From assembly GCA_029219585.1 (NCBI GenBank), contig JAQXTR010000056.1:1-49579 (forward strand): a stretch of 49,579 nt of DNA, written 5' to 3'. Both the position numbers and the translations under genes were made by a program. Positions within the stretch are counted from its first letter, which is position 1, and each line of letters opens with the position of its first letter. The notes below the pieces were generated by a model, which had not been told where the DNA came from, did not search any database, and was given only the letters and a program-made list of their open reading frames with translations. This stretch comes from Clostridiales bacterium. GTDB taxonomy: Bacteria > Bacillota > Clostridia > UBA1381. This document shows positions 9,026 to 17,841 of this stretch, in pieces.

Positions 9026-10512
9026 TAATGATACAGGGCACTATGTCGGGCGCGGGGAAAAGTCTTATTGCCGGTGCGCTGTGCAGAATATTCACACAGG
9101 ACGGTTATAAAACAGCGCCGTTTAAATCACAGAATATGGCGCTCAATTCATTTGTTACATCAGACGGCTTTGAAATGGGGCGTGCGCAGGTCATGCAGGC
9201 AGAGGCTGCGATGCGTGAGCCGGATGTGAGGATGAACCCTATACTTTTAAAGCCGACAAGTGATGTCGGTTCTCAGGTTATTGTAAACGGAAAGCCGATA
9301 GGCAATATGACCGCAAAGGAATACTTCAGTAAAAAGACCGAACTGATTCCTCATATAATGGAGGCATACAATTCATTGCTTGAGGAAAATGACATAATAG
9401 TTATTGAAGGCGCGGGCAGTCCTGCGGAGATCAATCTGAAAACGAATGACATTGTCAATATGGGAATGGCAAGGCTTGCGAAGTCACCTGTGCTTCTTGT
9501 GGGAGATATAGACCGAGGAGGCGTATTTGCGCAGCTTTACGGCACAATTGCCCTGCTTGAAAAACGTGAGAGGGAAATCACAAAGGGACTTATAATAAAC
9601 AAATTCCGCGGTGATGTGTCAATATTGCAGAGCGGGCTTGATATGCTGTACGAGCTGACCGAAAAGCCTGTTCTGGGGGTAATTCCTTACACGAATGCCG
9701 ATATTGATGATGAGGATTCTCTGACGGAACGATTCGAACAAAGGGACATAAAAAATGGAATTGATATAACTGTAATAAGACTGCCGAGAATATCAAATTT
9801 TACGGATTTTACACCATTTGAATGTATTCCGGGCGTGTCGATAAGATATGTAAGCCGTCCTCGTGAGCTTGGGGAACCTGATATGATAATCCTGCCCGGA
9901 ACAAAGAATACAATGGGAGATTTGAAGTGGCTTAGGGAAAGCGGTCTTGAAGCCGCAATATGCCGCAAAGCCGGCAGCGGTGTTCCGGTAATGGGAATAT
10001 GCGGCGGGTATCAGATGCTTGGAAGGATAATAGCAGATCCGGAAAATACTGAGGGCGGCGGAAGTATACGCGGTATGGGATTACTGGACACAGAAACGGT
10101 TTTTAAAAGCGGAAAGACCACAACGAGAGTGTCCGGCAGAATTATCGCCACAGGAGGCATATTTTCGGCTCTTAACGGCATACGGATAGACGGATATGAA
10201 ATACATATGGGATGTACTGCATCAAAAGGTGAGCCGCTTGCTGAGATAACGGATAATAACGGCAATATAAAGCCTGACGGATTATGCAGCGGCAATGTAT
10301 ACGGAACGTATGTTCACGGAATATTTGATAACGAAGAGGCGGTTAAAGTAATAGTTGAGGCGCTTATGGAGCGTAGGGGGATAGACTATTCGGATATAGA
10401 CTCTTTTGATATGAGGCTGTACAAGCAGCGGCAGTATGATATACTTGCAGATACGGTAAGAAACAGCCTTGACATGAAAACGATTTATGATATAACAGAA
10501 CAAGGTATATAA
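9013..10512 (+). CDS. cbiP: Cobyric acid synthase CbiP/CobQ
   Basis: A 499-residue protein of full length. The N-terminal ATPase domain has [10 protein letters not shown] and [10 protein letters not shown]. The C-terminal glutamine amidotransferase has nucleophile C330 in [11 protein letters not shown] and the distal histidine in [11 protein letters not shown]. It adds four amide groups (b, d, e, g) to adenosylcobyrinate a,c-diamide. An SD, GGAGGTGG, lies 5-6 nt upstream inside cobD. It is related in fold to CbiA, but length and motifs separate the two. Confidence 0.96.
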   Translation: MPKVIMIQGTMSGAGKSLIAGALCRIFTQDGYKTAPFKSQNMALNSFVTSDGFEMGRAQVMQAEAAMREPDVRMNPILLKPTSDVGSQVIVNGKPIGNMTAKEYFSKKTELIPHIMEAYNSLLEENDIIVIEGAGSPAEINLKTNDIVNMGMARLAKSPVLLVGDIDRGGVFAQLYGTIALLEKREREITKGLIINKFRGDVSILQSGLDMLYELTEKPVLGVIPYTNADIDDEDSLTERFEQRDIKNGIDITVIRLPRISNFTDFTPFECIPGVSIRYVSRPRELGEPDMIILPGTKNTMGDLKWLRESGLEAAICRKAGSGVPVMGICGGYQMLGRIIADPENTEGGGSIRGMGLLDTETVFKSGKTTTRVSGRIIATGGIFSALNGIRIDGYEIHMGCTASKGEPLAEITDNNGNIKPDGLCSGNVYGTYVHGIFDNEEAVKVIVEALMERRGIDYSDIDSFDMRLYKQRQYDILADTVRNSLDMKTIYDITEQGI

Positions 10513-10539
10513 AATTGTAACAGAAGGAAGCTGAGAAAA

Positions 10540-11517
10540 ATGATAAACAGACCAAGAAGATTGAGGACGACACCGGAGCTGCGAAGCATGGTGCGGGAAA
10601 CGAGAGTGAGCGCGGATTCGCTTGTATACCCCATGTTTGTAACGGAGGGAAACGATATAAAAGAGGAAATTGACACAATGCCGGGGCAGTATCGGTGGAG
10701 CATTGACCGCATGGGAGAAATATTGCAGGACGTTATCAGTGCGGGAGTAAAATCAGTTATGCTGTTCGGAATACCGGAGCATAAGGATGAATGCGGAAGC
10801 GAGGCGTACAGCGACAACGGCATTATTCAGCGTGCGCTGAGATACGCAAAGGAAAATTATCCTGAGCTGTATTATATTACAGATGTATGTATGTGTGAGT
10901 ACACCTCACACGGACACTGCGGAATACTTGACGGACATTATGTGGATAATGACAAGACTCTGCAAATGCTTGCGAAAATAGCTGTGTCTCACGCAAAGGC
11001 CGGTGCGGATATGGTGGCACCGTCGGATATGATGGACGGACATATTGCAGCGATACGCAGTGCTCTTGACGAAAACGGATTTATAAATATTCCTATTATG
11101 GCATATTCGGTAAAATATGCGTCGGCATTCTACGGTCCGTTCCGTGACGCGGCAGGCTCTGCTCCGGCATTCGGCGACAGAAAGAGCTACCAGATGGATC
11201 CGCATAATATTCGGGAGGCGATAATTGAAGCGGAGCTTGACTATGAGGAGGGCGCAGATATTCTTATGGTAAAGCCGGGCATGGCGTATCTTGATGTTCT
11301 GCGTGAGGTAAAAGCGCGCTTTAACAAGCCTCTTGCGCTTTATTCGGTAAGCGGTGAATACTCGATGATAAAGGCGGGAGCAAAGCTTGGATATATAGAT
11401 GAAAAGAAAATGATATGCGAATCGGCTGTATGTATGTATAGGGCAGGAACGGATATTCTTATTACATATTTTGCGAAGGAAATTGCGCAATATATAAAGG
11501 AAGGACTGATAGGCTGA
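10540..11517 (+). CDS. hemB: Delta-aminolevulinic acid dehydratase (porphobilinogen synthase) HemB
   Basis: A 325-residue enzyme that condenses two 5-aminolevulinate molecules to porphobilinogen. The two Schiff-base lysine motifs are present: YSVKYASAFYGPF and MVKPGMAYLD. The metal site reads DVCMCEYTSHGHCG, with three cysteines, so this is the zinc-dependent type. It sits in the B12 operon so that precursor supply follows corrin synthesis. The SD is AGAAGGAAG. Its stop overlaps the hemL start by 1 nt. Confidence 0.96.
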   Translation: MINRPRRLRTTPELRSMVRETRVSADSLVYPMFVTEGNDIKEEIDTMPGQYRWSIDRMGEILQDVISAGVKSVMLFGIPEHKDECGSEAYSDNGIIQRALRYAKENYPELYYITDVCMCEYTSHGHCGILDGHYVDNDKTLQMLAKIAVSHAKAGADMVAPSDMMDGHIAAIRSALDENGFINIPIMAYSVKYASAFYGPFRDAAGSAPAFGDRKSYQMDPHNIREAIIEAELDYEEGADILMVKPGMAYLDVLREVKARFNKPLALYSVSGEYSMIKAGAKLGYIDEKKMICESAVCMYRAGTDILITYFAKEIAQYIKEGLIG

Positions 11518-12800
11518 TGAAGACGGAGATTTCCGAGAAACTTTTCGAAAGAGCGGTAAGGGTAATGCCGGGCGGAGTGAATTCACCTGTCCGTGCCTTC
11601 GGATCGGTGGGAGGAACACCGAGGTTTATTGAACGCGCGAAGGGTGCAATACTCTATGATATAGACGGAAACGAATACACGGATTATATAGGCTCATGGG
11701 GACCTATGATTCTGGGACATAATGACGATAGGGTTCTTGAGGCTGTCATGAAGCAAATGGAAAAAGGTCTGAGCTTTGGCGCGGCAACGGGTATTGAGGT
11801 GGAAATGGCAGAGCTGATAGGTGAGCTTGTGCCATGCGTTGATATGATAAGAATGGTAAACTCGGGAACAGAAGCCGTTATGAGTGCAGTAAGAGCGGCA
11901 AGGGGATTTACCGGACGGGATAAGATAATTAAGTTTGAGGGCTGTTATCACGGTCATGCCGATGCTATGCTTGTCAAGGCAGGCTCGGGAGTGATGACCG
12001 CCGGGGTGCCGGATTCTGCCGGAGTGCCGCAGGGCTGCGCGAGGGATACGCTGACGGCGGAATATAACAATCTTAAAAGTGCGGAAAGCTTATTCGATGC
12101 TTACCCTAATGAAATTGCATGTATAATAGTTGAACCGGTTGCGGCCAATATGGGGGTTGTTGTTCCGGAAAACGGATTTCTGCAGGGGCTTAGAGATATG
12201 TGTGACAGGAACGGTGCACTTCTTATTTTTGATGAGGTCATAACAGGCTTTCGTCTCGGTCTTGACGGCGCGGCAGGTCATTTCGGCGTAATACCCGACC
12301 TTGTTACCTACGGTAAAATTATAGGAGGCGGAATGCCCGTCGGTGCTTACGGCGGCAGACGTGATATAATGAGCGTTGTTTCGCCGCTCGGCAATGTCTA
12401 TCAGGCGGGGACTTTAAGCGGCAATCCTATAGCGATGCGTGCAGGAATTACACAGCTCAGTATTTTAAAGAATGAACCGCAGATTTATGACAGAATTAAT
12501 ATGCTTGGTCAAAGGCTGAGAGCGGGACTGCGCAGCGCGATAGAAAAATCCGGACTGCCGTATACGGTCAACGGTATCGGATCGCTCTCATGTTTGTATT
12601 TTGCGGACAAGCCTGTTTATGACTATGTATCTGCGAGAAAATCGGATACCGTAAAATTTGCAGAATATTTCAGGCATATGCTCAGTTGCGGGCATTATAT
12701 CGGACCGAGTCAGTATGAGGCTGTGTTCATATCGGGCGCGCATACCGAGAGTGATATTGATAGGTTTATTGCGGACGCAGAGGAGTATTTAAAGGCATGA
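11517..12800 (+). CDS. hemL: Glutamate-1-semialdehyde 2,1-aminomutase HemL
   Basis: A 427-residue PLP enzyme of normal length. It has MPGGVNSPVRAF at the N-terminus, VNSGTEAVMSAVRAARG, the loop CYHGHAD, and the PLP lysine in TYGKIIGGGMPVGAYGG. It converts glutamate-1-semialdehyde to 5-aminolevulinate, so the organism uses the C5 pathway from glutamyl-tRNA. hemA (glutamyl-tRNA reductase), the partner step, is not in this window. It ends in an ATGA overlap with cobO (12797-12800). Confidence 0.96.
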   Translation: MKTEISEKLFERAVRVMPGGVNSPVRAFGSVGGTPRFIERAKGAILYDIDGNEYTDYIGSWGPMILGHNDDRVLEAVMKQMEKGLSFGAATGIEVEMAELIGELVPCVDMIRMVNSGTEAVMSAVRAARGFTGRDKIIKFEGCYHGHADAMLVKAGSGVMTAGVPDSAGVPQGCARDTLTAEYNNLKSAESLFDAYPNEIACIIVEPVAANMGVVVPENGFLQGLRDMCDRNGALLIFDEVITGFRLGLDGAAGHFGVIPDLVTYGKIIGGGMPVGAYGGRRDIMSVVSPLGNVYQAGTLSGNPIAMRAGITQLSILKNEPQIYDRINMLGQRLRAGLRSAIEKSGLPYTVNGIGSLSCLYFADKPVYDYVSARKSDTVKFAEYFRHMLSCGHYIGPSQYEAVFISGAHTESDIDRFIADAEEYLKA

Positions 12801-13318
12801 ACAAGGGCTTGATTCACATATACTGCGGCGATGGTAAGGGTAAAACCACTGCTGCCGTAGGACTGGCAATAAGATGCGCAGGTGCGGGCGGGCGCGTAAT
12901 GTTCTTTCAGTTTCTGAAGGGTAATTCGTCGAGTGAAAGGGATATTATCAACAGAATAGATAATATAGACGTTATTGACGGAATTGAAGATATGAAGTTC
13001 ATATGGGATATGAACGAAAAAGAAAAAGAAAAAGTATGCGTACAGTACAGGAGTATTTTTAATTCTATGATAAAAAGAGCCGGGGAATACGATATGATAG
13101 TTTTTGACGAAATTATTCCGGCAGTGCAATATGACTTTGTAACAGAAAGTGAGCTTATAAGTTTCTTGCATAATAAACCCGGGACGACGGAAATAGTTCT
13201 GACGGGGCGTACACCTTCGCGCAGGCTTTGCGGCATGGCAGATTATATCACGGAAATGAAAAAAATAAAGCATCCCTATGACAGCGGCATCACTGCCCGT
13301 AAAGGGATTGAGCTATAG
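12797..13318 (+). CDS. cobO: Corrinoid adenosyltransferase CobO/BtuR type
   Basis: A 173-residue protein. The P-loop is GDGKGKTTAA near the N-terminus, followed by MFFQFLKG and the Walker-B-like MIVFDEIIPA. This family transfers the 5'-deoxyadenosyl group of ATP to cob(I)yrinate a,c-diamide or cobalamin. It is the last gene of the operon and is followed at once by a hairpin terminator. EutT- and PduO-type adenosyltransferases have different motifs and are excluded. Confidence 0.93.
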   Translation: MNKGLIHIYCGDGKGKTTAAVGLAIRCAGAGGRVMFFQFLKGNSSSERDIINRIDNIDVIDGIEDMKFIWDMNEKEKEKVCVQYRSIFNSMIKRAGEYDMIVFDEIIPAVQYDFVTESELISFLHNKPGTTEIVLTGRTPSRRLCGMADYITEMKKIKHPYDSGITARKGIEL

Positions 13319-13323
13319 CCCGG

Positions 13324-13351
13324 GGGCTGTCTGAAGCGACAGCCCTTTATT
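13324..13351 (+). terminator. Intrinsic terminator of the cobalamin operon
   Basis: GGGCTGTC (13324-13331), loop TGAAGC, GACAGCCC (13338-13345), then TTTATTG. It starts 6 nt after the cobO stop and overlaps the 3' end of the convergent phosphoesterase gene. The minus-strand side has no T run. Confidence 0.75.
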
Positions 13352-14240
13352 GATTTATATAAAAAGCAGATATATCATTCGGACCGTCTAAAACGTTTCG
13401 TTCAACATACAGACTCTGATCCTCATGTGCGGAAACAAACCATTTAATAAGCGAAATCCGGTTACTTACTATTTCGATACCGGTTATACTTCCCGGGTGG
13501 ACACAGCTTCCGTCATTGAAATAAAGTCCTGTTCCCGGCTGTGGATATGCGGGACGGTGGGTGTGCCCGGCTATCAGCATAAGCTGCTGTGATGCGGCAT
13601 AGGCAGCCAGTTTCTTTTCTATTGCCTCTTTTTTGTGGTGAGTGCGTGCTGCGCCTATGGGAGCGGTAAAACCGATAAGCTCAAGAGGCTTCCAGAAATA
13701 CCGCACCAGAAACCGCGCAACGGGCCATGCCGTGTCATTAATAAGACTTCCCTGATGCCCGTGTACAAGCAGAATTTTCTTTTTGGAATGCTCCTCTTCA
13801 AGTACAAGTCCCTCCGGCATTGAAATTCCGGGGAATAATTTGCATTCGCCGCTGTCGCAGTAAAAGCTTTTAAATTCCCTGTCTGCCAGTCGTTTGCGGC
13901 GTTTTACGGTATCGTGGTTGCCGTACAGCATATAAAGACGCCTGTTATCGTAGAATTTTGACATAATACGAAAAATATCGCTGTGTGCTGAGATAATCGG
14001 CTGAATTTTACGATTTTCCCAAAGCTCGTCACCATCTCCAAGCTCAATATATGTGAAGCCGTTTTTGTAGTAATACTCAAGTGCGGCAAAATACAATGCT
14101 CGGTTTGGAAGAAAATTATCACCCGTGTTTCCCTGCCCCCTGTGGCAGTCGCTCATTATAATAAATTTGGAGTTTTTATCAAATGGTATCACCTCTGCAG
14201 TGTTATATACGCACTGCAGTCGTTTTTTAACCGCTGACAT
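13347..14240 (-). CDS. Calcineurin-like metallophosphoesterase
   Basis: A 297-residue protein with the full two-metal set: MSDCHRG, GDGDELWE, YGNHD, VHGHQG and GHTHRP. It has no signal peptide or transmembrane segment, so it is probably cytoplasmic. The family includes nucleotide, lipid-precursor and nucleic acid phosphodiesterases, and the substrate cannot be read from the sequence. There is some resemblance to UDP-2,3-diacylglucosamine hydrolase-like proteins, but that lipid A role does not fit a Gram-positive. It begins 1 nt after the stop of the DUF4474 gene, so the two form an operon. Confidence 0.8.
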   Translation of the reverse strand: MSAVKKRLQCVYNTAEVIPFDKNSKFIIMSDCHRGQGNTGDNFLPNRALYFAALEYYYKNGFTYIELGDGDELWENRKIQPIISAHSDIFRIMSKFYDNRRLYMLYGNHDTVKRRKRLADREFKSFYCDSGECKLFPGISMPEGLVLEEEHSKKKILLVHGHQGSLINDTAWPVARFLVRYFWKPLELIGFTAPIGAARTHHKKEAIEKKLAAYAASQQLMLIAGHTHRPAYPQPGTGLYFNDGSCVHPGSITGIEIVSNRISLIKWFVSAHEDQSLYVERNVLDGPNDISAFYINQ

Positions 14241-14241
14241 A

Positions 14242-15306
14242 TTAACTGTCCGTACCGGGCTGGTATAATGAATTTTCCTTCATCATCTGCTCACAGTGAC
14301 GCATACGGCATTGTCTGCACATATCCTCGGCACTCGAACACGGCGGCTTTGGCGGGCACGGCGGCTTCGGCGGACACGGCGGTTTATGCGGGTGTATGAG
14401 CTTTATAAGCCACTCGAATGATTTGAAAAATTCCTTTCCGTATAAAGAACGCATCATAAAGTCATAGAGGTCGGGCATGAACGATTTCAGATACTCAAGC
14501 TTATCTAATGTATCGGTATATTCAGCCGTTGCAAGCTTATATGCTTTGCAGTTGGTTTTATTTATTTGCTGCACAGCATCCTCCTGAAGACCGCCCTGTG
14601 AAACGGGCTGAGGAGAATGGGGAACGGTATAGCGGATACTCACAGTTCTGTTCTTTACCGAAAATTCTTTGCGGTTGTAGCCGGCTCGTGTGAGTGCATC
14701 AGTAAATGCATCCCGCATCTGACGCGTCGGGAATTTAACAGCTGCCTGCATAGCAAGAGAATCCTTTTCTGAGAACTCACCCGGTTTAAATGCTGTAAGC
14801 CACCAGTGGCGCGCCTTGCGGCTTAGAAGCTTTTTGCCGTTTTTTACAAGAACAAAGGAAAGCTCAAGCTGTTCCTCATCAGATGCAGGCTCATAGAAGG
14901 CACCTGTAAAGTGCTCGGAATGTATATCTGCACAGGAGGTGTTGTAAACTCCGATTTCAGCGCCTGTTGTTAATCCGTACTGACCTTTCCATAGCTCAAT
15001 CATCCATCTTTTTCCTGCATATAAGAAGGTAATGGGTTCGCAGTCCATTATCATATTAAAGAACGGTGCGCCTTCGTCATATAGTCTGCAATAGCCGGCT
15101 TCGCGCTGCCAGCAGTCTTTTAGCGCATAGAAGTAGTCTTTCCTGTAATCATATGCAAATCCGGCGGGACGCAGGTCATCATTCAGTCGGGCGGCCTGTT
15201 GTGCCTTATCCGGAGTGGGTCGGAAGCGTTTTGCCCGAATAAAAAATATCATACCTGATACTGCCGTAAAAATTGCGATTACCGCAATTATGATAAAAAT
15301 CAGCAT
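14242..15306 (-). CDS. DUF4474 membrane-anchored protein with Pro-Cys-rich tail
   Basis: A 354-residue protein. An N-terminal transmembrane segment (residues about 2-24) is followed by a conserved domain containing RPAGFAYDYRKDYFYALKD, REAGYCRLYDEGAPFFNMI and WKGQYGLTTGAEIGVYNT, which I recognise as DUF4474. The C-terminus carries three near-copies of the unit KPPCPP, followed by a CxxC-x3-C cluster (CRQCRMRHC). The biochemical role is unknown. The start is set by AGGAGAT upstream of ATG 15306. It is paired with the phosphoesterase at 13347 (1-nt gap). Confidence 0.75.
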   Translation of the reverse strand: MLIFIIIAVIAIFTAVSGMIFFIRAKRFRPTPDKAQQAARLNDDLRPAGFAYDYRKDYFYALKDCWQREAGYCRLYDEGAPFFNMIMDCEPITFLYAGKRWMIELWKGQYGLTTGAEIGVYNTSCADIHSEHFTGAFYEPASDEEQLELSFVLVKNGKKLLSRKARHWWLTAFKPGEFSEKDSLAMQAAVKFPTRQMRDAFTDALTRAGYNRKEFSVKNRTVSIRYTVPHSPQPVSQGGLQEDAVQQINKTNCKAYKLATAEYTDTLDKLEYLKSFMPDLYDFMMRSLYGKEFFKSFEWLIKLIHPHKPPCPPKPPCPPKPPCSSAEDMCRQCRMRHCEQMMKENSLYQPGTDS

Positions 15307-15380
15307 TTATAAAATCTCCTTTCTCACGAAATTATCTATTGATATAATATTCACATACGGCGCATACGGTGATAATGTGG

Positions 15381-15413
15381 AAAAAAACTCCGCATGGGCA
15401 TACCCGGCGGAGT
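15381..15413 (-). terminator. Intrinsic terminator of the cysteine-rich protein gene
   Basis: On the minus strand, ACTCCGC (15413-15407) pairs with GCGGAGT (15393-15387), with an inner GGG/CCC pairing, followed by a run of seven T (15387-15381). It lies 6 nt after the stop of the cysteine-rich gene. Confidence 0.75.
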
Positions 15414-15419
15414 CTTGAC

Positions 15420-15815
15420 TCATTCAGAAATACTGTCGTCACATTCTTCTTTTTTACATTCTTTGTCTTTTTCGCAATCGCTGTCATATTCCGAACATCT
15501 GCAGGTATTGCACTCGCCGTTAATACATGCAGAAGTCTGCCCGCTGCGTATACGTGCAGCGCCGACCGTTATATCCGCTCCGAACACGATCGGAATATGG
15601 ATTTTCATTTTCTGAGCCACTGTAAATTCAAATTTTCCGTTTACAACCCCGCAGCATGGCTCTCCGCCGCAGTTTACCATAGGCGCGCCGCAGTTATCAA
15701 TACTGATAGGACCGGGATCGGCAAACGGAGATATTGAGACCGGCACGCATGCCGTTGTTTCATGACCGGCGTTTACGGGACATGTTCCTACATCCATAGA
15801 TTGTTTTTCATTCAT
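15420..15815 (-). CDS. Cysteine-rich small protein, unknown function
   Basis: 131 residues from ATG 15815, chosen because GAGGGGG lies 8 nt upstream; the longer frame to 15884 would run over the broken transporter gene and has no SD. There are 13 cysteines, in an N-terminal CPVNAGHETTAC motif, a central NCGAPMVNCGGEPCC cluster, and a C-terminal CINGECNTCRC segment followed by a charged Cys-rich tail. A beta-rich core (KFEFTVAQKMKIHIPIVFGADITVG) sits between the clusters. No signal peptide. From memory, similar proteins occur in spore-forming Clostridia, so a coat- or metal-related role is possible, but this is not shown by the sequence. Confidence 0.65.
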   Translation of the reverse strand: MNEKQSMDVGTCPVNAGHETTACVPVSISPFADPGPISIDNCGAPMVNCGGEPCCGVVNGKFEFTVAQKMKIHIPIVFGADITVGAARIRSGQTSACINGECNTCRCSEYDSDCEKDKECKKEECDDSISE

Positions 15816-15840
15816 AATCATCACCCCCTCAAATTTTTGC

Positions 15841-16146
15841 TCACATAAACATAATAAGACTGACCGCCATAACTGCCATACCACCTATGCATCCCAATAT
15901 CATTGTGTTGCCTTTGTCGTATTCCCGCGCCATGGGTATCAGCTCTTCTATTGATATGTAAACCATTATTCCGGCAATAAGTCCGAAGATTATACCGTAC
16001 ATTGTACCGCTCAGGAACGGGCGCAGAACAAGATAACCGATAAGTGCGCCTATAGGCTCGGTAATACCGGAGAGAAATGATATTCCGAATGCTTTTTTCT
16101 TGTTTCCTGTGGCAAAGTAAATTGGAACTGAGGTTACGATGCCCTC
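15841..16146 (-). pseudogene. 3' fragment of a ZIP-family metal transporter (ZupT-like)
   Basis: The minus strand encodes about 101 residues that match the C-terminal part of ZupT/ZIP zinc transporters: EGIVTSVPIYFATG, FLSGITEPIGALIGYLVLRPF, GIMVYISIEELIPMAREY and a final hydrophobic helix, ending at TGA 15843-15841. The conserved HNxPEG motif, whose histidine binds metal, is broken right at E-G. Upstream of GAG-GGC the frame runs ACA, AAC, TTA, ACT and then TAG (16161-16159), with no start. The 5' half (about 150 residues, four helices) is not found elsewhere in the window. The break is 87 bp from the stop of a serine recombinase gene, which suggests that an element integrated into this gene. 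Confidence 0.8.
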
Positions 16147-16233
16147 TGTGTTTAAAGTCTAAGTGATAAAAAATTTGTCGATTCTTTTCTGAGTGATTTT
16201 AAATAAAAATTTAAGGCGTGTTTTTGTAGATTT
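16147..16233. other. Candidate attachment junction of the recombinase element
   Basis: An AT-rich 87-bp stretch between the broken transporter codons and the recombinase stop. Large serine integrases usually lie within about 100 bp of one attachment site, so the left junction should be here, close to 16147. No partner core repeat was found in the window, so the exact core cannot be given. Confidence 0.4.
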
Positions 16234-17826
16234 TTAATGAATTATATTACCCCACGGAGCTTTTTGAACGAACAGCAGTCCACCTTCGTTATACAACTTT
16301 CCGAACTGCTCCTCACAAATTCCGTATTCTTCCTTTACTGATTCAGTAATTTCTCCCGGCTCATACACGATGATTTCATTAAACAGAACCGCCAGACCTT
16401 CAGGCGAAATGCCGTCATCATGTATTTTCTTCATAAGCTTTTCATACTCCGAGACGCTGTCAAGCTTCTTTACGTGATCAAGCTCATTTTTCAGCCTTTC
16501 AGTCTGATTATGCACTCTCTCAAGCTCAGCCTTAACAGAATGTGCCTTTTCAACAAACATAAAATCCGGAAGTATCCCGCTGAGCTTATCCTCATAGAGA
16601 ATATCAAATCTCTTTTTAAGACCATCCTCTCTTTTTTTTAGATTGTCAATCTGCTGCTGTATTTTTGAGTCCTGTGCATTCTGATTTATCGTGTCAAAAA
16701 CACTCTGCCTGAAAAGCTTATCATCAAGGAAATGACCTACATACCCGGAAATGGTTTCGCATAAGTCCTCATAATAAACCTCATGCGGATTACAGCCCCA
16801 ATTTTCTCTTACATTGTCCTTAATGCCGCCTTCACGATTATATTTTCCGCACATATATTTGTACGGCTTCCCTCCGCGTCTGCTTCTCACAAGCACACTC
16901 TTGCAGCATCGTCCGCAGCGAAGCAAGCCCGAAAACGGATTATTCGCAGGCTTGCGGCTCGGAATCTTAAATGAACGTATACTAAGCTGCACATAATCAA
17001 ATACGTCTTTGCTTATCAGAGCTTCATGGTGATTTTCTATGTAAATACGTTCCTCCTCCGGAACCACTGTATATCGCTTGCTCTTAAAGCTTACCTTTCG
17101 TCTTTTGCACGACACCTGAAGTCCCGTGTAACTGGGATTTTGAAGAATACGCCTCACATTATCGGCAGTCCATATCGGATTTATAACCGTGTTAAAGCTT
17201 TTATTCCCCTTGGACGGACTCGGTGCGCGAATGATATTCAGATAATCCGAAATCTGCGGCGGTGTGCTTCCGTTGCAGCTCATATCAAAGATTTTTCTCA
17301 CAACGGGAGCGGTATCCTCGTCAGGAACAAGCTGTCCTTCTTTCTTTACATACCCGTACGGCGCGCTGATCACAAGACCGTTTTCAAGCTTATGGCGAAG
17401 CACATGTCTGATTTTATCGCTGTCATCCTTTGCACGCCGTTCATTAAACCACGCAATAAGCGGAAACAGCTCCGGATTGAACTCCTCGCTTTCAAACAGG
17501 ATTGTTACATCATTATCCTCCGCAAACTGAATAAATTTCAGGCTTTCAAGAAGATTTCGTCCCAGACGCGACGCATCCTTACATATGAAAATATCAATCT
17601 CACCGTCAGCCATACGCCGTTTTATATCACCCAGACGTTTGAAAGAGGTTCCTGTCACATTATCGTCCATAATCACATCAACAATGTTTGTCAGTCCCTG
17701 CCTTTTGCAATACGATAAAAGAATATCTCTCTGAGTTTCTATACGATCATACTTCTCACCGTAATCATCACGGCTTTCTCTGCAATAAACTAATACCTTC
17801 TTATTTGTTTGATATTTGGTGTTCAT
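16234..17826 (-). CDS. Large serine recombinase (site-specific integrase)
   Basis: A 530-residue protein. The resolvase catalytic domain (residues about 10-140) has nucleophile S18 in VYCRESRDDYG, then DDNVTGTSF and FICKDASRLGRNLLE. The recombinase domain (about 150-270) contains APYGYVKKEGQLVPDEDTA. A zinc ribbon follows, with CGRC, MCG and GCNP. A long coiled coil (about 385-460), the hallmark of large serine integrases, comes next. The start is ATG 17826, with GGAGG 9 nt upstream; the TTG at 17829 is less likely. It appears intact and could integrate or excise DNA between short att sites. It lies beside a split transporter gene, as expected if that gene was the target. Confidence 0.92.
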   Translation of the reverse strand: MNTKYQTNKKVLVYCRESRDDYGEKYDRIETQRDILLSYCKRQGLTNIVDVIMDDNVTGTSFKRLGDIKRRMADGEIDIFICKDASRLGRNLLESLKFIQFAEDNDVTILFESEEFNPELFPLIAWFNERRAKDDSDKIRHVLRHKLENGLVISAPYGYVKKEGQLVPDEDTAPVVRKIFDMSCNGSTPPQISDYLNIIRAPSPSKGNKSFNTVINPIWTADNVRRILQNPSYTGLQVSCKRRKVSFKSKRYTVVPEEERIYIENHHEALISKDVFDYVQLSIRSFKIPSRKPANNPFSGLLRCGRCCKSVLVRSRRGGKPYKYMCGKYNREGGIKDNVRENWGCNPHEVYYEDLCETISGYVGHFLDDKLFRQSVFDTINQNAQDSKIQQQIDNLKKREDGLKKRFDILYEDKLSGILPDFMFVEKAHSVKAELERVHNQTERLKNELDHVKKLDSVSEYEKLMKKIHDDGISPEGLAVLFNEIIVYEPGEITESVKEEYGICEEQFGKLYNEGGLLFVQKAPWGNIIH

Positions 17827-17841
17827 CAATCATTCCTCCGA

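Noticed and set aside
10906-11619. 237-residue minus-strand open frame over hemB
   Set aside because: It overlaps the well-supported hemB-hemL pair, with no SD and no recognisable motifs.
14330-14400. Short tandem repeat, possible CRISPR-like or minisatellite array
   Set aside because: It encodes the PPCPPK repeats of the DUF4474 protein tail; there are only three short, imperfect units and no spacers.
15816-15884. Longer start for the cysteine-rich protein
   Set aside because: This would overlap the end of the transporter fragment and ignores the strong SD before ATG 15815.
17026-17718. 230-residue plus-strand open frame
   Set aside because: It is antisense to the recombinase, has no ribosome binding site and its translation lacks any domain-like pattern.
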